From Variovorax sp. IB41 (GTDB lineage Bacteria; Pseudomonadota; Gammaproteobacteria; Burkholderiales; Burkholderiaceae_C): 64,000 bases of DNA. Positions 44,702 through 52,612 of the stretch are shown here, in pieces. The notes under the pieces were generated by a model that saw nothing but the letters and a program-made list of their open reading frames with translations, had not been told where the DNA came from and did no database searches. The translations under genes were made by a program, and so were the position numbers. The first letter of the stretch is position 1. Every line of letters begins with the position of its first letter. The stretch covers positions 57,699-121,698 of the forward strand of contig NZ_JAEFCB010000020.1 of assembly GCF_016405905.1 (NCBI RefSeq), written 5' to 3'.

Positions 44702-45289
44702 TCAACGCGCAGCCGAAGCATCGAGCGCGAGATTCAGTGCGAGAACGTTGACGCGCGATTCACCGAGCAGGCCCCAGAGCGCGCCCTGGGTGTGCTTCTC
44801 GATGAGCGCGTTGATCTGTTCCACCGGCACCCCGCGCACGCGCGCGACGCGGGCCGCCTGGTAGTGCGCGGCGGCGGGGCTGATGTCCGGGTCGAGCCCG
44901 CTGGCCGAAGCCGTGACGAGGTCGACCGGCACCGGCGCGGTGTTGCCCGGGTCCGCGGCGCGAAGCGCTTCGATGCGCGCCTTGATCGCGTCGGTGAGCG
45001 CCGGGTTGAGCGGCCCCTGGTTCGCGCCGCCCGAGGCGCTCGCGTTGTAGGGCTGCGGCGCGGTGGCCGACGGGCGGCCCCAGAAGTGCTTGGGGTCGCT
45101 GAAGTTCTGGCCGATGAGCTTGGAGCCGACGGTCGTGCCGTCCAGCACGATCAGGCTGCCCGCCGCCTCCTTCGGAAACACCGCTTTCGCGGCGCCGGTG
45201 ACGGCCATCGGATAGATGAGCCCGGTGAGCGCGCTCAGCAGTGCGAAGAGCACGATTGCGGGACGAAAAATGCTGCCATTCTTGTTCAT
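44702..45289 (-). CDS. kdpC: KdpC, potassium-transporting ATPase subunit C
   Basis: 195 residues (E. coli 190). One N-terminal membrane span (AIVLFALLSALTGLIYPMAVTGAA), then a periplasmic domain with SLIGQNF-type motif LIGQNFSDPKHFWGRPSAT, PYNASASGGANQGPLNPAL and the C-terminal HTQGALWGLLGESRVNVLALN. It stabilises the KdpAB complex and raises potassium/ATP affinity. Last of the structural genes, 12 bases after kdpB. Confidence 0.97.
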   Translation of the reverse strand: MNKNGSIFRPAIVLFALLSALTGLIYPMAVTGAAKAVFPKEAAGSLIVLDGTTVGSKLIGQNFSDPKHFWGRPSATAPQPYNASASGGANQGPLNPALTDAIKARIEALRAADPGNTAPVPVDLVTASASGLDPDISPAAAHYQAARVARVRGVPVEQINALIEKHTQGALWGLLGESRVNVLALNLALDASAAR

Positions 45290-45301
45290 GAGAAATGCTC
45301 C

Positions 45302-47401
45302 TCAGACCAGGTGGACTGCGACGAGCAGCCAGTCGATCAACTTGATGCCGATGAAAGGGACGACGAGGCCGCCCAGGCCGTAGATGGCCAGGTTGCGGCG
45401 CAGCAGCGCGGCAGCGCCCACCGGCCGGTAGCGCACGCCCTTGAGCGCGAGCGGAATCAAGAACACGATGACGAGCGCGTTGAAGATCACCGCCGAGAGA
45501 ATCGCCGACGACGGGCTCGCCAGCCGCATCACGTTGAGCGCGCCCAGCTGCGGGTAGGTCGAGACGAAGATCGCCGGAATGATCGCGAAGTACTTCGCCA
45601 CGTCGTTCGCGATCGAGAAGGTGGTGAGCGAGCCGCGCGTCATGAGCAGCGCCTTGCCGGTCTCCACCACCTCGAGCAGCTTGGTCGGGTTGGAGTCCAG
45701 GTCGACCATGTTGCCGGCCTCCTTCGCGGCCTGCGTGCCGCTGCCCATGGCCACAGCCACGTCGGCCTGCGCGAGCGCGGGGGCGTCGTTGGTGCCGTCG
45801 CCGGTCATCGCGACCAGGCGGCCTTCGGACTGGTACTTGCGGATCAGCGCGAGCTTGTCCTCGGGCGTGGCTTCGGCCAGGAAGTCGTCCACGCCGGCCT
45901 CGGCGGCGATGGCCGCTGCGGTGAGCTTGTTGTCGCCGGTGATCATCACCGTCTTGATGCCCATGCGGCGCAGTTCGGCAAAGCGCTCCTTGATGCCGGT
46001 CTTGACGATGTCCTTGAGTTCGACCACGCCGAGCACGCGGTCGCCCTCGGCCACGGCCAGCGGCGTGCTGCCGCGGCGCGCGGTTTCCTCGGCGGCGCGC
46101 AGCATCTCGGCCGGCATGCTGCCGCCCAGCGATTCGACATGCCGGCGGATCGCATCGACCGCGCCCTTGCGCAGCAGCACGACGTCGGTGTCCAGGCTGT
46201 TGGGCGCGGCCGGCAGGTCCACGCCGCTCATGCGGGTCTGCGCGGTGAAGGGCACGTAGCGCGCGATCTCCACGGCGGCGACCTCCAGGCCGTCGCGGCG
46301 CGCGAGCTCGACGATGCTTCGGCCCTCGGGCGTTTCGTCGGCCATCGAGGCGAGCATCGCGGCGCGCGCGAGCCGGCCCTTCGGCACGCCCGGCGCGGGC
46401 AGGAAGGCGCTGGCCTGGCGGTTGCCGTGCGTGATGGTGCCGGTCTTGTCCAGCAGCAGCACATCGACGTCGCCGGCCGCTTCGACCGCGCGGCCCGAGG
46501 TGGCGATCACGTTGGCCTGCATCATGCGGCTCATGCCGGCCACGCCGACGGCCGAGAGCAGGCCGCCGATGGTGGTCGGGATCAGGCACACCAGCAGCGC
46601 CACCAGCGCGGTGAGCGACACCACGGTGCCCGCACCGGCCGCCTCCACGCTGAACACCGAGAACGGCAGCAGCGTGACGGTGACCATCAGGAACACGAGC
46701 GTGAGCGCGACCAGGAGGATGGTGAGCGCGATCTCGTTGGGCGTCTTCTGGCGCTTGGCCGCCTCGACCATGCCGATCATGCGGTCCAGGAACGACTCGC
46801 CCGGGTTCACCGAGATGCGCACCACCAGCCAGTCGGACAGCACGCGGGTGCCGCCGGTCACGGCCGAGAAGTCGCCGCCCGATTCGCGCACCACGGGCGC
46901 CGATTCGCCGGTGATGGCGCTCTCGTCGACCGAGGCCACGCCTTCGATCACTTCGCCGTCCAGCGGGACCACGTCGCCGGTCTCGACCAGCACGACGTCG
47001 CCCTTGCGCAGGTTGGGCGCCTGTTCAGGGAGCCATTGACCACCGTGGTGCGGCTCCTGCAGCTTCTTGGCCCAGGTGTCCTTGCGAAGGCCGCGCAGCG
47101 ACGCGGCTTGCGCCTTGCTGCGGCCTTCAGCCAAAGCTTCCGCGAAGTTCGCGAACAGCACGGTGAACCACAGCCAGATGGTCACGGCGAGCACGAAGGC
47201 GGGCTTCATGCCGGTGTCGCCCGGGAAGCTCAGCGCATGCACCCAGAGCAGGCTGGTGAGGATGCTCCCGATGTAGACGATGAACATCACCGGGTTGCGC
47301 CACTGGGTGCGCGGGTTCAGCTTGGCGAAGGCGCCCCAGAGGGCGGGCTTGACCAGCGCTGCGTCGAACAGCGAGAGAGAGGTTTTGGTGTTGGCAGTCA
47401 T
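45302..47401 (-). CDS. kdpB: KdpB, potassium-transporting P-type ATPase subunit
   Basis: 699 residues (E. coli 682), the P-type ATPase that energises high-affinity K+ uptake. Actuator motif TGESAPV; phosphorylated aspartate in LLLDKTGTITHGNR; nucleotide-binding KGA(V) region; hinge MTGDGTNDAPALAQADVAVAMGSGTQAAKEA. Several membrane helices at both ends complete the subunit. Translation is tightly linked to kdpA (10 bases apart). Confidence 0.98.
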   Translation of the reverse strand: MTANTKTSLSLFDAALVKPALWGAFAKLNPRTQWRNPVMFIVYIGSILTSLLWVHALSFPGDTGMKPAFVLAVTIWLWFTVLFANFAEALAEGRSKAQAASLRGLRKDTWAKKLQEPHHGGQWLPEQAPNLRKGDVVLVETGDVVPLDGEVIEGVASVDESAITGESAPVVRESGGDFSAVTGGTRVLSDWLVVRISVNPGESFLDRMIGMVEAAKRQKTPNEIALTILLVALTLVFLMVTVTLLPFSVFSVEAAGAGTVVSLTALVALLVCLIPTTIGGLLSAVGVAGMSRMMQANVIATSGRAVEAAGDVDVLLLDKTGTITHGNRQASAFLPAPGVPKGRLARAAMLASMADETPEGRSIVELARRDGLEVAAVEIARYVPFTAQTRMSGVDLPAAPNSLDTDVVLLRKGAVDAIRRHVESLGGSMPAEMLRAAEETARRGSTPLAVAEGDRVLGVVELKDIVKTGIKERFAELRRMGIKTVMITGDNKLTAAAIAAEAGVDDFLAEATPEDKLALIRKYQSEGRLVAMTGDGTNDAPALAQADVAVAMGSGTQAAKEAGNMVDLDSNPTKLLEVVETGKALLMTRGSLTTFSIANDVAKYFAIIPAIFVSTYPQLGALNVMRLASPSSAILSAVIFNALVIVFLIPLALKGVRYRPVGAAALLRRNLAIYGLGGLVVPFIGIKLIDWLLVAVHLV

Positions 47402-47411
47402 GGTGGGCTCC

Positions 47412-49220
47412 TTATTTCCAGAGCACCAGGTGTTCGACGATCGGCCCCAGGGCCAATGCCGGCACGTAGTTGAGCAAGCCGACCAGCAGCACGGTGCCGA
47501 TCAGCAAAGAGACGAACAGCGGGCCGTGCGTGGGCAGCGTGCCGCTGGTGACGGGCAGGCGCTTCTTGGCCGCCAGCGAACCGGCGATGGCCAGCACCGG
47601 CACGATCATCGCGAAGCGGCCGAGCCACATGGCCAGCGCGAGCAGGCCGTTGTAGAAGGGCGTGTTGGCCGAGAGGCCCGCGAAGGCGCTGCCGTTGTTG
47701 TTGGCAGCCGATGTCAACGCGTAGAGGATTTCCGAGAAGCCGTGCGCGCCCGGATTCGCGATGCCGGCCTTGCCGGCGCCCGCGATCACCGCCACCGCGG
47801 TGCCGGCCAGCACCAGGACGGGCGTGACCAGGATGGCGATGGAGATGAGCTTCATCTCGCGCACTTCGATCTTCTTGCCCAGGTACTCGGGCGTGCGGCC
47901 GATCATGAGGCCCGCGATGAACACCGCGAGCATCGCGAAGATCAGCATGCCGTAGAGGCCGCTGCCGACGCCGCCGAACACCACCTCGCCCAGCTGCATG
48001 AGCACCATGGGCACCATGCCGCCGAGCGGCGTGAGCGAATCGTGCATGACGTTCACCGCGCCGCACGAGGCGGCCGTGGTGATGGCGGCGAACAGGGCCG
48101 AGGCGTCGATGCCGAAGCGCACTTCCTTGCCTTCCATGTTGCCGCCGCTCTGCAATGCGCTGGACACCTGGTCGACGCCGAGCGACGCGAACAGCGGGTT
48201 GCCGCCCTGCTCGGCGGGCGTGATCACCATCACCGCGACGACGAACATGATCGTCATCGCCGCGAGCACAGCCCAGCCCTGGCGCATGTCGCCAACGACT
48301 CGGCCGAAGGTGAAGCACAGCGCCGCGGGGATCAGGAAGATCGCGATCATCTGCAGCAGATTGCTGAGCGCCGTCGGGTTCTCGTACGGGTGCGCCGAGT
48401 TGGCGTTGAAGAAGCCGCCACCGTTGGTGCCGAGCATCTTGATGGCCTCTTGCGAGGCGACCGGGCCCATGGCGAGGGTCTGCGTTTTGGTGGTGGCGTC
48501 TTCCATCACCGGGGCGCCCTTCTCGTCCTTGAGCGCCTGGCCGTCCGCGCCCGCCTTGGGCTGCTGGAAGGCGGTGGTCTCGACGGTGTCCACGGACTTG
48601 TAGGCATCGAAGTTCTGGATCACGCCCTGGCCCACGAAGAAGACCGCGAGCACGAACGACAGCGGCACCAGCACCCACAGCGTGACGCGGGTGATGTCGG
48701 CCCAGAAGTTGCCCACCAGGCCCTTGCCGTCGCCCCCGTTCCCGCGACGCGCGAAGCCGCGCACCAGCGCGAAGGCCACCGCGATGCCGGTGGCGGCCGA
48801 GAAGAAGTTCTGCACCGTGAGCCCGAGCATCTGCGTGAGATAGCTCATGGTCGACTCACCGGCGTAGCCCTGCCAGTTGGTGTTGCTGACGAAGCTCACC
48901 GCGGTGTTGAAGGCCGAGTCGGACGACACCGCGCCCATGCCGGCCGGATTCAGCGGCAGCACGCCCTGCAGGCGCTGCAGCGCGTAGACGACGACGGCGC
49001 CCACGAGGTTGAAGGCCAGCAGCGCCAGCGCATAGGTGCGCCAGTTCATCGAGCGCTCGGGGGCGGTGCCCGCGAGCTTGTAGAGCGGCGCCTCGACGCG
49101 CTGCATCCAGCGCGGCACGCGCTCGTTGCACAGCGCGGCGAGGAATTTGCCGACGGGCCAGGCCAGCACGGCGAGTGCGGCGAGGAAGAGGGCCAGGAGG
49201 CCCCAGGCGGACGCGGTCAT
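47412..49220 (-). CDS. kdpA: KdpA, potassium-transporting ATPase channel-like subunit
   Basis: 602 residues; E. coli KdpA has 557. The K+ filter loops are visible: FNTAVSFVSNTNWQ, LGTNGGGFFNANSAHPYENPT, AASCGAVNVMHDSL and TSAANNNGSAFAGL, and about ten membrane spans. Extra length lies partly in a periplasmic loop around 210-250 rich in charged residues (KTQTLAMGP vicinity), which many betaproteobacterial KdpA share. Starts 1 base after the kdpF stop on the minus strand. Confidence 0.98.
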   Translation of the reverse strand: MTASAWGLLALFLAALAVLAWPVGKFLAALCNERVPRWMQRVEAPLYKLAGTAPERSMNWRTYALALLAFNLVGAVVVYALQRLQGVLPLNPAGMGAVSSDSAFNTAVSFVSNTNWQGYAGESTMSYLTQMLGLTVQNFFSAATGIAVAFALVRGFARRGNGGDGKGLVGNFWADITRVTLWVLVPLSFVLAVFFVGQGVIQNFDAYKSVDTVETTAFQQPKAGADGQALKDEKGAPVMEDATTKTQTLAMGPVASQEAIKMLGTNGGGFFNANSAHPYENPTALSNLLQMIAIFLIPAALCFTFGRVVGDMRQGWAVLAAMTIMFVVAVMVITPAEQGGNPLFASLGVDQVSSALQSGGNMEGKEVRFGIDASALFAAITTAASCGAVNVMHDSLTPLGGMVPMVLMQLGEVVFGGVGSGLYGMLIFAMLAVFIAGLMIGRTPEYLGKKIEVREMKLISIAILVTPVLVLAGTAVAVIAGAGKAGIANPGAHGFSEILYALTSAANNNGSAFAGLSANTPFYNGLLALAMWLGRFAMIVPVLAIAGSLAAKKRLPVTSGTLPTHGPLFVSLLIGTVLLVGLLNYVPALALGPIVEHLVLWK

Positions 49221-49221
49221 T

Positions 49222-49320
49222 TCAGAATTCCTCGGCGCAGATCAGCGCGAAGACGAGATAAGCGAACAGGATCACGGCGATGAGCGCGCCGAATCCGTAG
49301 AGGACTTCCAGGCTGATCAC
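49222..49320 (-). CDS. kdpF: KdpF, small subunit of the Kdp potassium pump
   Basis: A 32-residue single-span membrane peptide from GTG 49320 (start Met, then ISLEVLYGFGALIAVILFA, ending LICAEEF). KdpF of E. coli (29 aa) stabilises the KdpABC complex. GGAGA lies 6 bases before the GTG. The start overlaps the end of the preceding 52-residue frame by 3 bases and the stop is next to kdpA. Too short for ordinary gene finding but unmistakable in this position. Confidence 0.93.
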   Translation of the reverse strand: MISLEVLYGFGALIAVILFAYLVFALICAEEF

Positions 49321-49475
49321 GATGCGTCTCCGTTGCGGTTGTTGGCGCTGTTGCCGGTGCTGCCGGCATGACCGGCGTTCGGCGGATTCGGTCCCTCGAG
49401 CCTGTTCAGCCCGACGACCATGGCCGCTACCACGACCCATAGCGCCAGCAAGGCGCCCATCCAGACGATGTCCAT
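49317..49475 (-). CDS. 52-residue small membrane protein heading the kdp operon
   Basis: ATG 49475 to TGA 49317. Residues 3-23 (IVWMGALLALWVVVAAMVVGL) form one membrane helix, followed by a polar, asparagine/glycine-rich tail. GGAG lies 9 bases upstream. Its last codon and stop overlap the kdpF GTG (GTGA), so the two are translationally coupled. It precedes kdpF where no gene is normally recorded; a second small pump subunit or leader protein is plausible. No homologue is known to me. Confidence 0.7.
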   Translation of the reverse strand: MDIVWMGALLALWVVVAAMVVGLNRLEGPNPPNAGHAGSTGNSANNRNGDAS

Positions 49476-49553
49476 TCAATTGCTCCTGGAGCGAAACACA
49501 AGGCCTTCAGTCTCGGCAGACGTCCGTAAAAACGGGGAACAGAGTCGGCGGGG

Positions 49554-49578
49554 GCGCATAAAGAAAGCGTAAAAACGC
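49554..49578 (-). promoter_or_regulatory. Candidate KdpE-binding region / kdp promoter
   Basis: On the minus strand CGTTTTTACGCTTTCTTTATGCGCC: two T-rich units, TTTTTACGC and TTTATGCG, followed by C residues, about 80-100 bases before the first kdp gene. The E. coli KdpE site is also a T-rich stretch ending in C's. Another GTTTTTACGG lies at 49525-49534. Suggestive only. Confidence 0.4.
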
Positions 49579-49651
49579 GGGCCGCGGATGGCCTCGGTGC
49601 ACCGGGGGTCATTGCCGCGCCGCGCTCGACAGCACGGACACGCGCATCTAA

Positions 49652-49674
49652 TAATCAAAGCGTTTGCTTGATAA
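49652..49674. promoter_or_regulatory. Inverted repeat before the SufR-like gene, candidate operator
   Basis: TAATCAA, 9 bases, TTGATAA: 7-base arms with one mismatch, ending 13 bases before ATG 49688. Placed so that a bound repressor would block the gene; autoregulation by the Fe-S protein is the natural guess. Confidence 0.5.
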
Positions 49675-49687
49675 ACGGCAATCGCCC

Positions 49688-50359
49688 ATGGACATCCGCC
49701 CCACGAAACCGACCGTGCCCACCTGGATGCCGCACCAGCCGGCAGACCGCATCCTCTCCACGCTCAAGACCCGCGGCGCGCTCGGCATTCCCGACATCGC
49801 CAAGGTGCTGAACGTCACGGTGGAAGCGGTGCGCCAGCAGATGGCCAAGCTGGAGGCCGAAGGCCTGGTCGATGCCGAGAGCCGCCCGAGCGGCCGCGGC
49901 CGGCCGACGCAGATCTGGCGGCTCACCGGCGAGGGCCACAAGCGCTTTCCCGACACGCACGCGGAGATGACGGTGCAGATGATCAGCGCCGTCATCAGCG
50001 TGTTCGGCGAGAAGGGCATGGACCAGCTGATCGGCGCGCGCGAGAACGCGATGCGCGCCACCTACACCGAGGCCATGCGCGGCGCGCGCAGCCTCAAGAC
50101 GCGGCTGGAGCGGCTCGCGGAAATCCGCAGCCGCGAGGGCTATATGGCCGAGTTCCGGCCCGAGGGCGACGGCTTTCTCTTCATCGAGAACCACTGCCCC
50201 ATCTGCACCGCGGCGCAAGCCTGCACAGGCTTTTGCCGCAGTGAACTGCAACTCTTCGACGAAGTGCTGGGGCCCGAAGTGACCGTCAGCCGCGTCGAGC
50301 ATGTGCTCGCGGGCGCGCGGCGCTGCGCCTACCAGGTCAGCCCCAAGCCGCGCGCCTGA
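49688..50359 (+). CDS. SufR-like iron-sulfur transcriptional regulator
   Basis: 223 residues. N-terminal winged HTH (LSTLKTRGALGIPDIAKVLNVTVEAVRQQMAKLEAEGLV, then RGRPTQIWRLT), the DeoR/SufR type. The C-terminus carries cysteines 170, 173, 179, 183 and 213; Cys170-x12-Cys183 and a third Cys about 29 residues on match the pattern that binds the cluster in SufR. It should sense iron-sulfur status, oxygen or superoxide. ATG 49688 is taken over TTG 49664. It lies 32 bases before sodB on the same strand, so it may regulate, and be co-transcribed with, the superoxide dismutase gene. Confidence 0.82.
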   Translation: MDIRPTKPTVPTWMPHQPADRILSTLKTRGALGIPDIAKVLNVTVEAVRQQMAKLEAEGLVDAESRPSGRGRPTQIWRLTGEGHKRFPDTHAEMTVQMISAVISVFGEKGMDQLIGARENAMRATYTEAMRGARSLKTRLERLAEIRSREGYMAEFRPEGDGFLFIENHCPICTAAQACTGFCRSELQLFDEVLGPEVTVSRVEHVLAGARRCAYQVSPKPRA

Positions 50360-50391
50360 AAACTCTTACCCACAACCGAAAAGGAACCACC

Positions 50392-50973
50392 ATGGAACAC
50401 AAGCTCCCACCCCTGCCTTACGCCCTGGACGCGCTGGCACCCGAGTACTCGCAAGAGACCCTGGAGTACCACTACGGCAAGCATCACAACGCCTATGTGG
50501 TGAACCTCAACAACCTGCAGAAGGGCACCGAGTTCGAATCGATGACCCTCGAAGAGATCATCAAGAAGGCCAGCGGCGGCATCTACAACAACGCCGCTCA
50601 GATCTGGAACCACACCTTCTTCTGGAACTGCATGAAGCCGCAGGGCGGCGGCGCTCCCACCGGCGCGCTGGCCAAGGCCATCGATGCCAAGTGGGGCAGC
50701 TACGACGCGTTCAAGGAAGCGTTCGTCAAGTCGGCCGTGGGCAACTTCGGCTCGGGCTGGACGTGGCTCGTGAAGAAGGCCGATGGTTCGGTGGACATCG
50801 TGAACACCGGCGCCGCCGGCACGCCGCTGACGACCGCGGACACCGCCTTGCTGACCGTCGACGTCTGGGAACACGCCTACTACATCGACTACCGCAACCT
50901 GCGCCCCAAGTTCGTCGAGACCTTCCTGGCCAAGCTCGCGAACTGGGACTTCGCCGCGAAGAACTTCGGCTGA
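50392..50973 (+). CDS. sodB: Superoxide dismutase, iron type
   Basis: 193 residues, the size of E. coli SodB. It dismutates superoxide to O2 and H2O2 in the cytoplasm. Metal ligands are His27, His74, Asp157 and His161; Gln70 next to NHTFFW indicates the iron rather than the manganese subtype. AAGGAA precedes ATG 50392. Downstream of the SufR-like regulator and convergent with a VOC protein; both stop codons lie inside one palindrome. Confidence 0.97.
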   Translation: MEHKLPPLPYALDALAPEYSQETLEYHYGKHHNAYVVNLNNLQKGTEFESMTLEEIIKKASGGIYNNAAQIWNHTFFWNCMKPQGGGAPTGALAKAIDAKWGSYDAFKEAFVKSAVGNFGSGWTWLVKKADGSVDIVNTGAAGTPLTTADTALLTVDVWEHAYYIDYRNLRPKFVETFLAKLANWDFAAKNFG

Positions 50974-50984
50974 TCGATCAGCCG
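50967..50984. terminator. Palindrome spanning the sodB and VOC stop codons
   Basis: CGGCTGATC followed directly by GATCAGCCG, perfect 9-base arms. Both convergent stops (50971-50973 and 50978-50980) lie within it. Suited to end transcription from both sides; there is no uridine run. Confidence 0.5.
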
Positions 50985-51355
50985 TTGATCAGGTTCAGGA
51001 TGTTCCCATCGGGGTCCTTGAACCACGCGACCTTCATGTCGCCCATGACATGGAGGTCGCCTTCCAGCTTCGTATCGGGCATGTCGTAGTGCTCGAAGCG
51101 CACGCCCTTGGCCTTGAGCGCCGCGGCGAGGCGGCCGATGTCCGCGCCGACCTGCCAGGTCACGGCCGTCGCCTGGTTGGTGCCGGCGAATTCGGAGCGG
51201 TACACGTTGATGCGCGTGTTGCCGCTGCGGTAGACGACGACTTCGTCGCCCTCCGCATCGACCTGCGCGAGGCCCAGCGTGTCTTCGTAGAAGCGGCGGG
51301 CCACCGCGAGGTCTTTCACCGCGAGGTTGGCCGTCGCATCGATGTTTCCGAGCAT
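50978..51355 (-). CDS. VOC (glyoxalase/bleomycin-resistance) family protein
   Basis: 125 residues with the paired beta-alpha-beta-beta-beta units of the vicinal oxygen chelate fold: IDATANLAVKDLAVARRFYEDTLGL at the start and DMKVAWFKDPDGNILNLI at the end. It is the size of the small glyoxalase I/bleomycin-binding type. Predicted metal ligands are not clear (the usual first His is Asn10), so it may be a binding rather than a catalytic protein. ATG 51355 is chosen; the long frame upstream is a shadow of a Bug gene. Confidence 0.88.
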   Translation of the reverse strand: MLGNIDATANLAVKDLAVARRFYEDTLGLAQVDAEGDEVVVYRSGNTRINVYRSEFAGTNQATAVTWQVGADIGRLAAALKAKGVRFEHYDMPDTKLEGDLHVMGDMKVAWFKDPDGNILNLING

Positions 51356-51490
51356 GGTTTGTCTCCTGTGTTGCTTGCTGTGTGTGGATCGACATTTCAT
51401 GTTCGACGCCCGAGAGGCCCTGTCAAGTCGCCGCCGTCTGATACGGGACCCATCGCGAACCACGAAAACAGCGCCGCGCCACTTCCGGCA

Positions 51491-51511
51491 CACTGCACCC
51501 TCGGTGCAGTG
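51491..51511. promoter_or_regulatory. Perfect 9-base inverted repeat before a Bug gene
   Basis: CACTGCACC, CTC, GGTGCAGTG. It lies 63 bases before ATG 51575 in a 219-base divergent gap. Could be an operator or an mRNA hairpin. Nothing else is recognisable in the gap. Confidence 0.45.
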
Positions 51512-51574
51512 AGGCCAAAAGACCTCCATCGCCACTGCTGCAACCCCGATTCGTCCAGACACAGAGACAAACCC

Positions 51575-52552
51575 ATGATCCGCAAACTCACCCGCACGCT
51601 GGCCCTTGCGCTGGCACTCCCCCTCGCGTTCGCCACCGCCGCGCATGCGCAGAGCTATCCCACCAAGCCCATCCGCATGATCGTGCCCTTCCCACCCGGC
51701 GGCGGCACCGACATCCTGGCGCGCCTGGTCGCGCAGAAGCTCACCGAGGCGAACCACTGGACCGTGGTGCCCGACAACCGCGGCGGCGCCGGCGGCACCA
51801 TCGGCATCGCCGAGGCCGCACGCGCCGCGCCCACGGGCTACGACATCGTGATGGGCCAGAAGGACAACATGGTCGTGGCGCCCTGGCTCTACAAGAACCT
51901 GAGCTACAATCCGGTGAAGGACCTGACGGCCGTGGCCCACGTGGCCTATACGCCGGTGGTGATCGTCACGCAGGCCAACTCCAAGTTCAAGACGCTGGAC
52001 GACGTGGTCAAGGCCGCGCGCGCCGTGCCCGACACCATCACCTACGGCTCGCCGGGCAACGGCACCACCATCCACCTGGCCGGCGAGATTTTCAACAGCG
52101 CCGCCAAGATCAAGATGCGCCACGTGCCCTACAAGGGCTCCAACGCGGCCATGATGGACGTGCTGGCGGGCAACGTCGACCTGATGGTGTCGTCGGTGCC
52201 CTCGGCCATGGCGCAGATCAAGGCCGGCAAGCTGCGTCCGCTGGCCGTCACCTCCGCCAAGCGCAGCACCTCGCTGCCCGAGACGCCCACCGTCGCCGAG
52301 CTCGGCTACAAGGGCTTCGACGTGAGCACCTGGTACGGCATCTTCGTGCCGGCCAACACGCCCAAGGACATCGTCGCCACGCTGAACACCGAGGTCAACA
52401 AGCTCCTGGCCACGCCCGAGATGAAGGCCGCCATCATCGGCCAGGGTGCGGAGCCCGAGAGCATGACGCCCGAGCAGTTCGGCACGCTCCTGAAGACCGA
52501 CTACGAGAAGTGGAAGGGCATCGTGCAAGCCTCGGGCGCGACCATCGAATAA
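51575..52552 (+). CDS. Bug-family tripartite tricarboxylate transporter substrate-binding protein
   Basis: 325 residues: signal peptide ending TAAHAQ, then SYPTKPIRMIVPFPPGGGTD, DNRGGAGGTIGIAEA and VPYKGSNAAMMDVL. The third Bug protein of the window. No TctA/B partner nearby. AGAGACAAACCC precedes the ATG. Divergent from a VOC gene and followed 60 bases later by a metallo-beta-lactamase-fold gene. Ligand unknown. Confidence 0.9.
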   Translation: MIRKLTRTLALALALPLAFATAAHAQSYPTKPIRMIVPFPPGGGTDILARLVAQKLTEANHWTVVPDNRGGAGGTIGIAEAARAAPTGYDIVMGQKDNMVVAPWLYKNLSYNPVKDLTAVAHVAYTPVVIVTQANSKFKTLDDVVKAARAVPDTITYGSPGNGTTIHLAGEIFNSAAKIKMRHVPYKGSNAAMMDVLAGNVDLMVSSVPSAMAQIKAGKLRPLAVTSAKRSTSLPETPTVAELGYKGFDVSTWYGIFVPANTPKDIVATLNTEVNKLLATPEMKAAIIGQGAEPESMTPEQFGTLLKTDYEKWKGIVQASGATIE

Positions 52553-52612
52553 GCCTTCGCGTCGCAGAATGGTGTCTCCACAACGGGCCGCGACGACGGC
52601 ATGGAGACACCG

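Noticed and set aside
44246..47473. 1075-codon plus-strand frame opposite kdpB/kdpC
   Set aside because: Composition is that of an antisense frame of GC-rich genes; kdpB and kdpC are certain.
49427..49612. Small minus-strand frames upstream of kdpF other than the 52-residue one
   Set aside because: No ribosome site, no hydrophobic or domain pattern, and they overlap the probable promoter.
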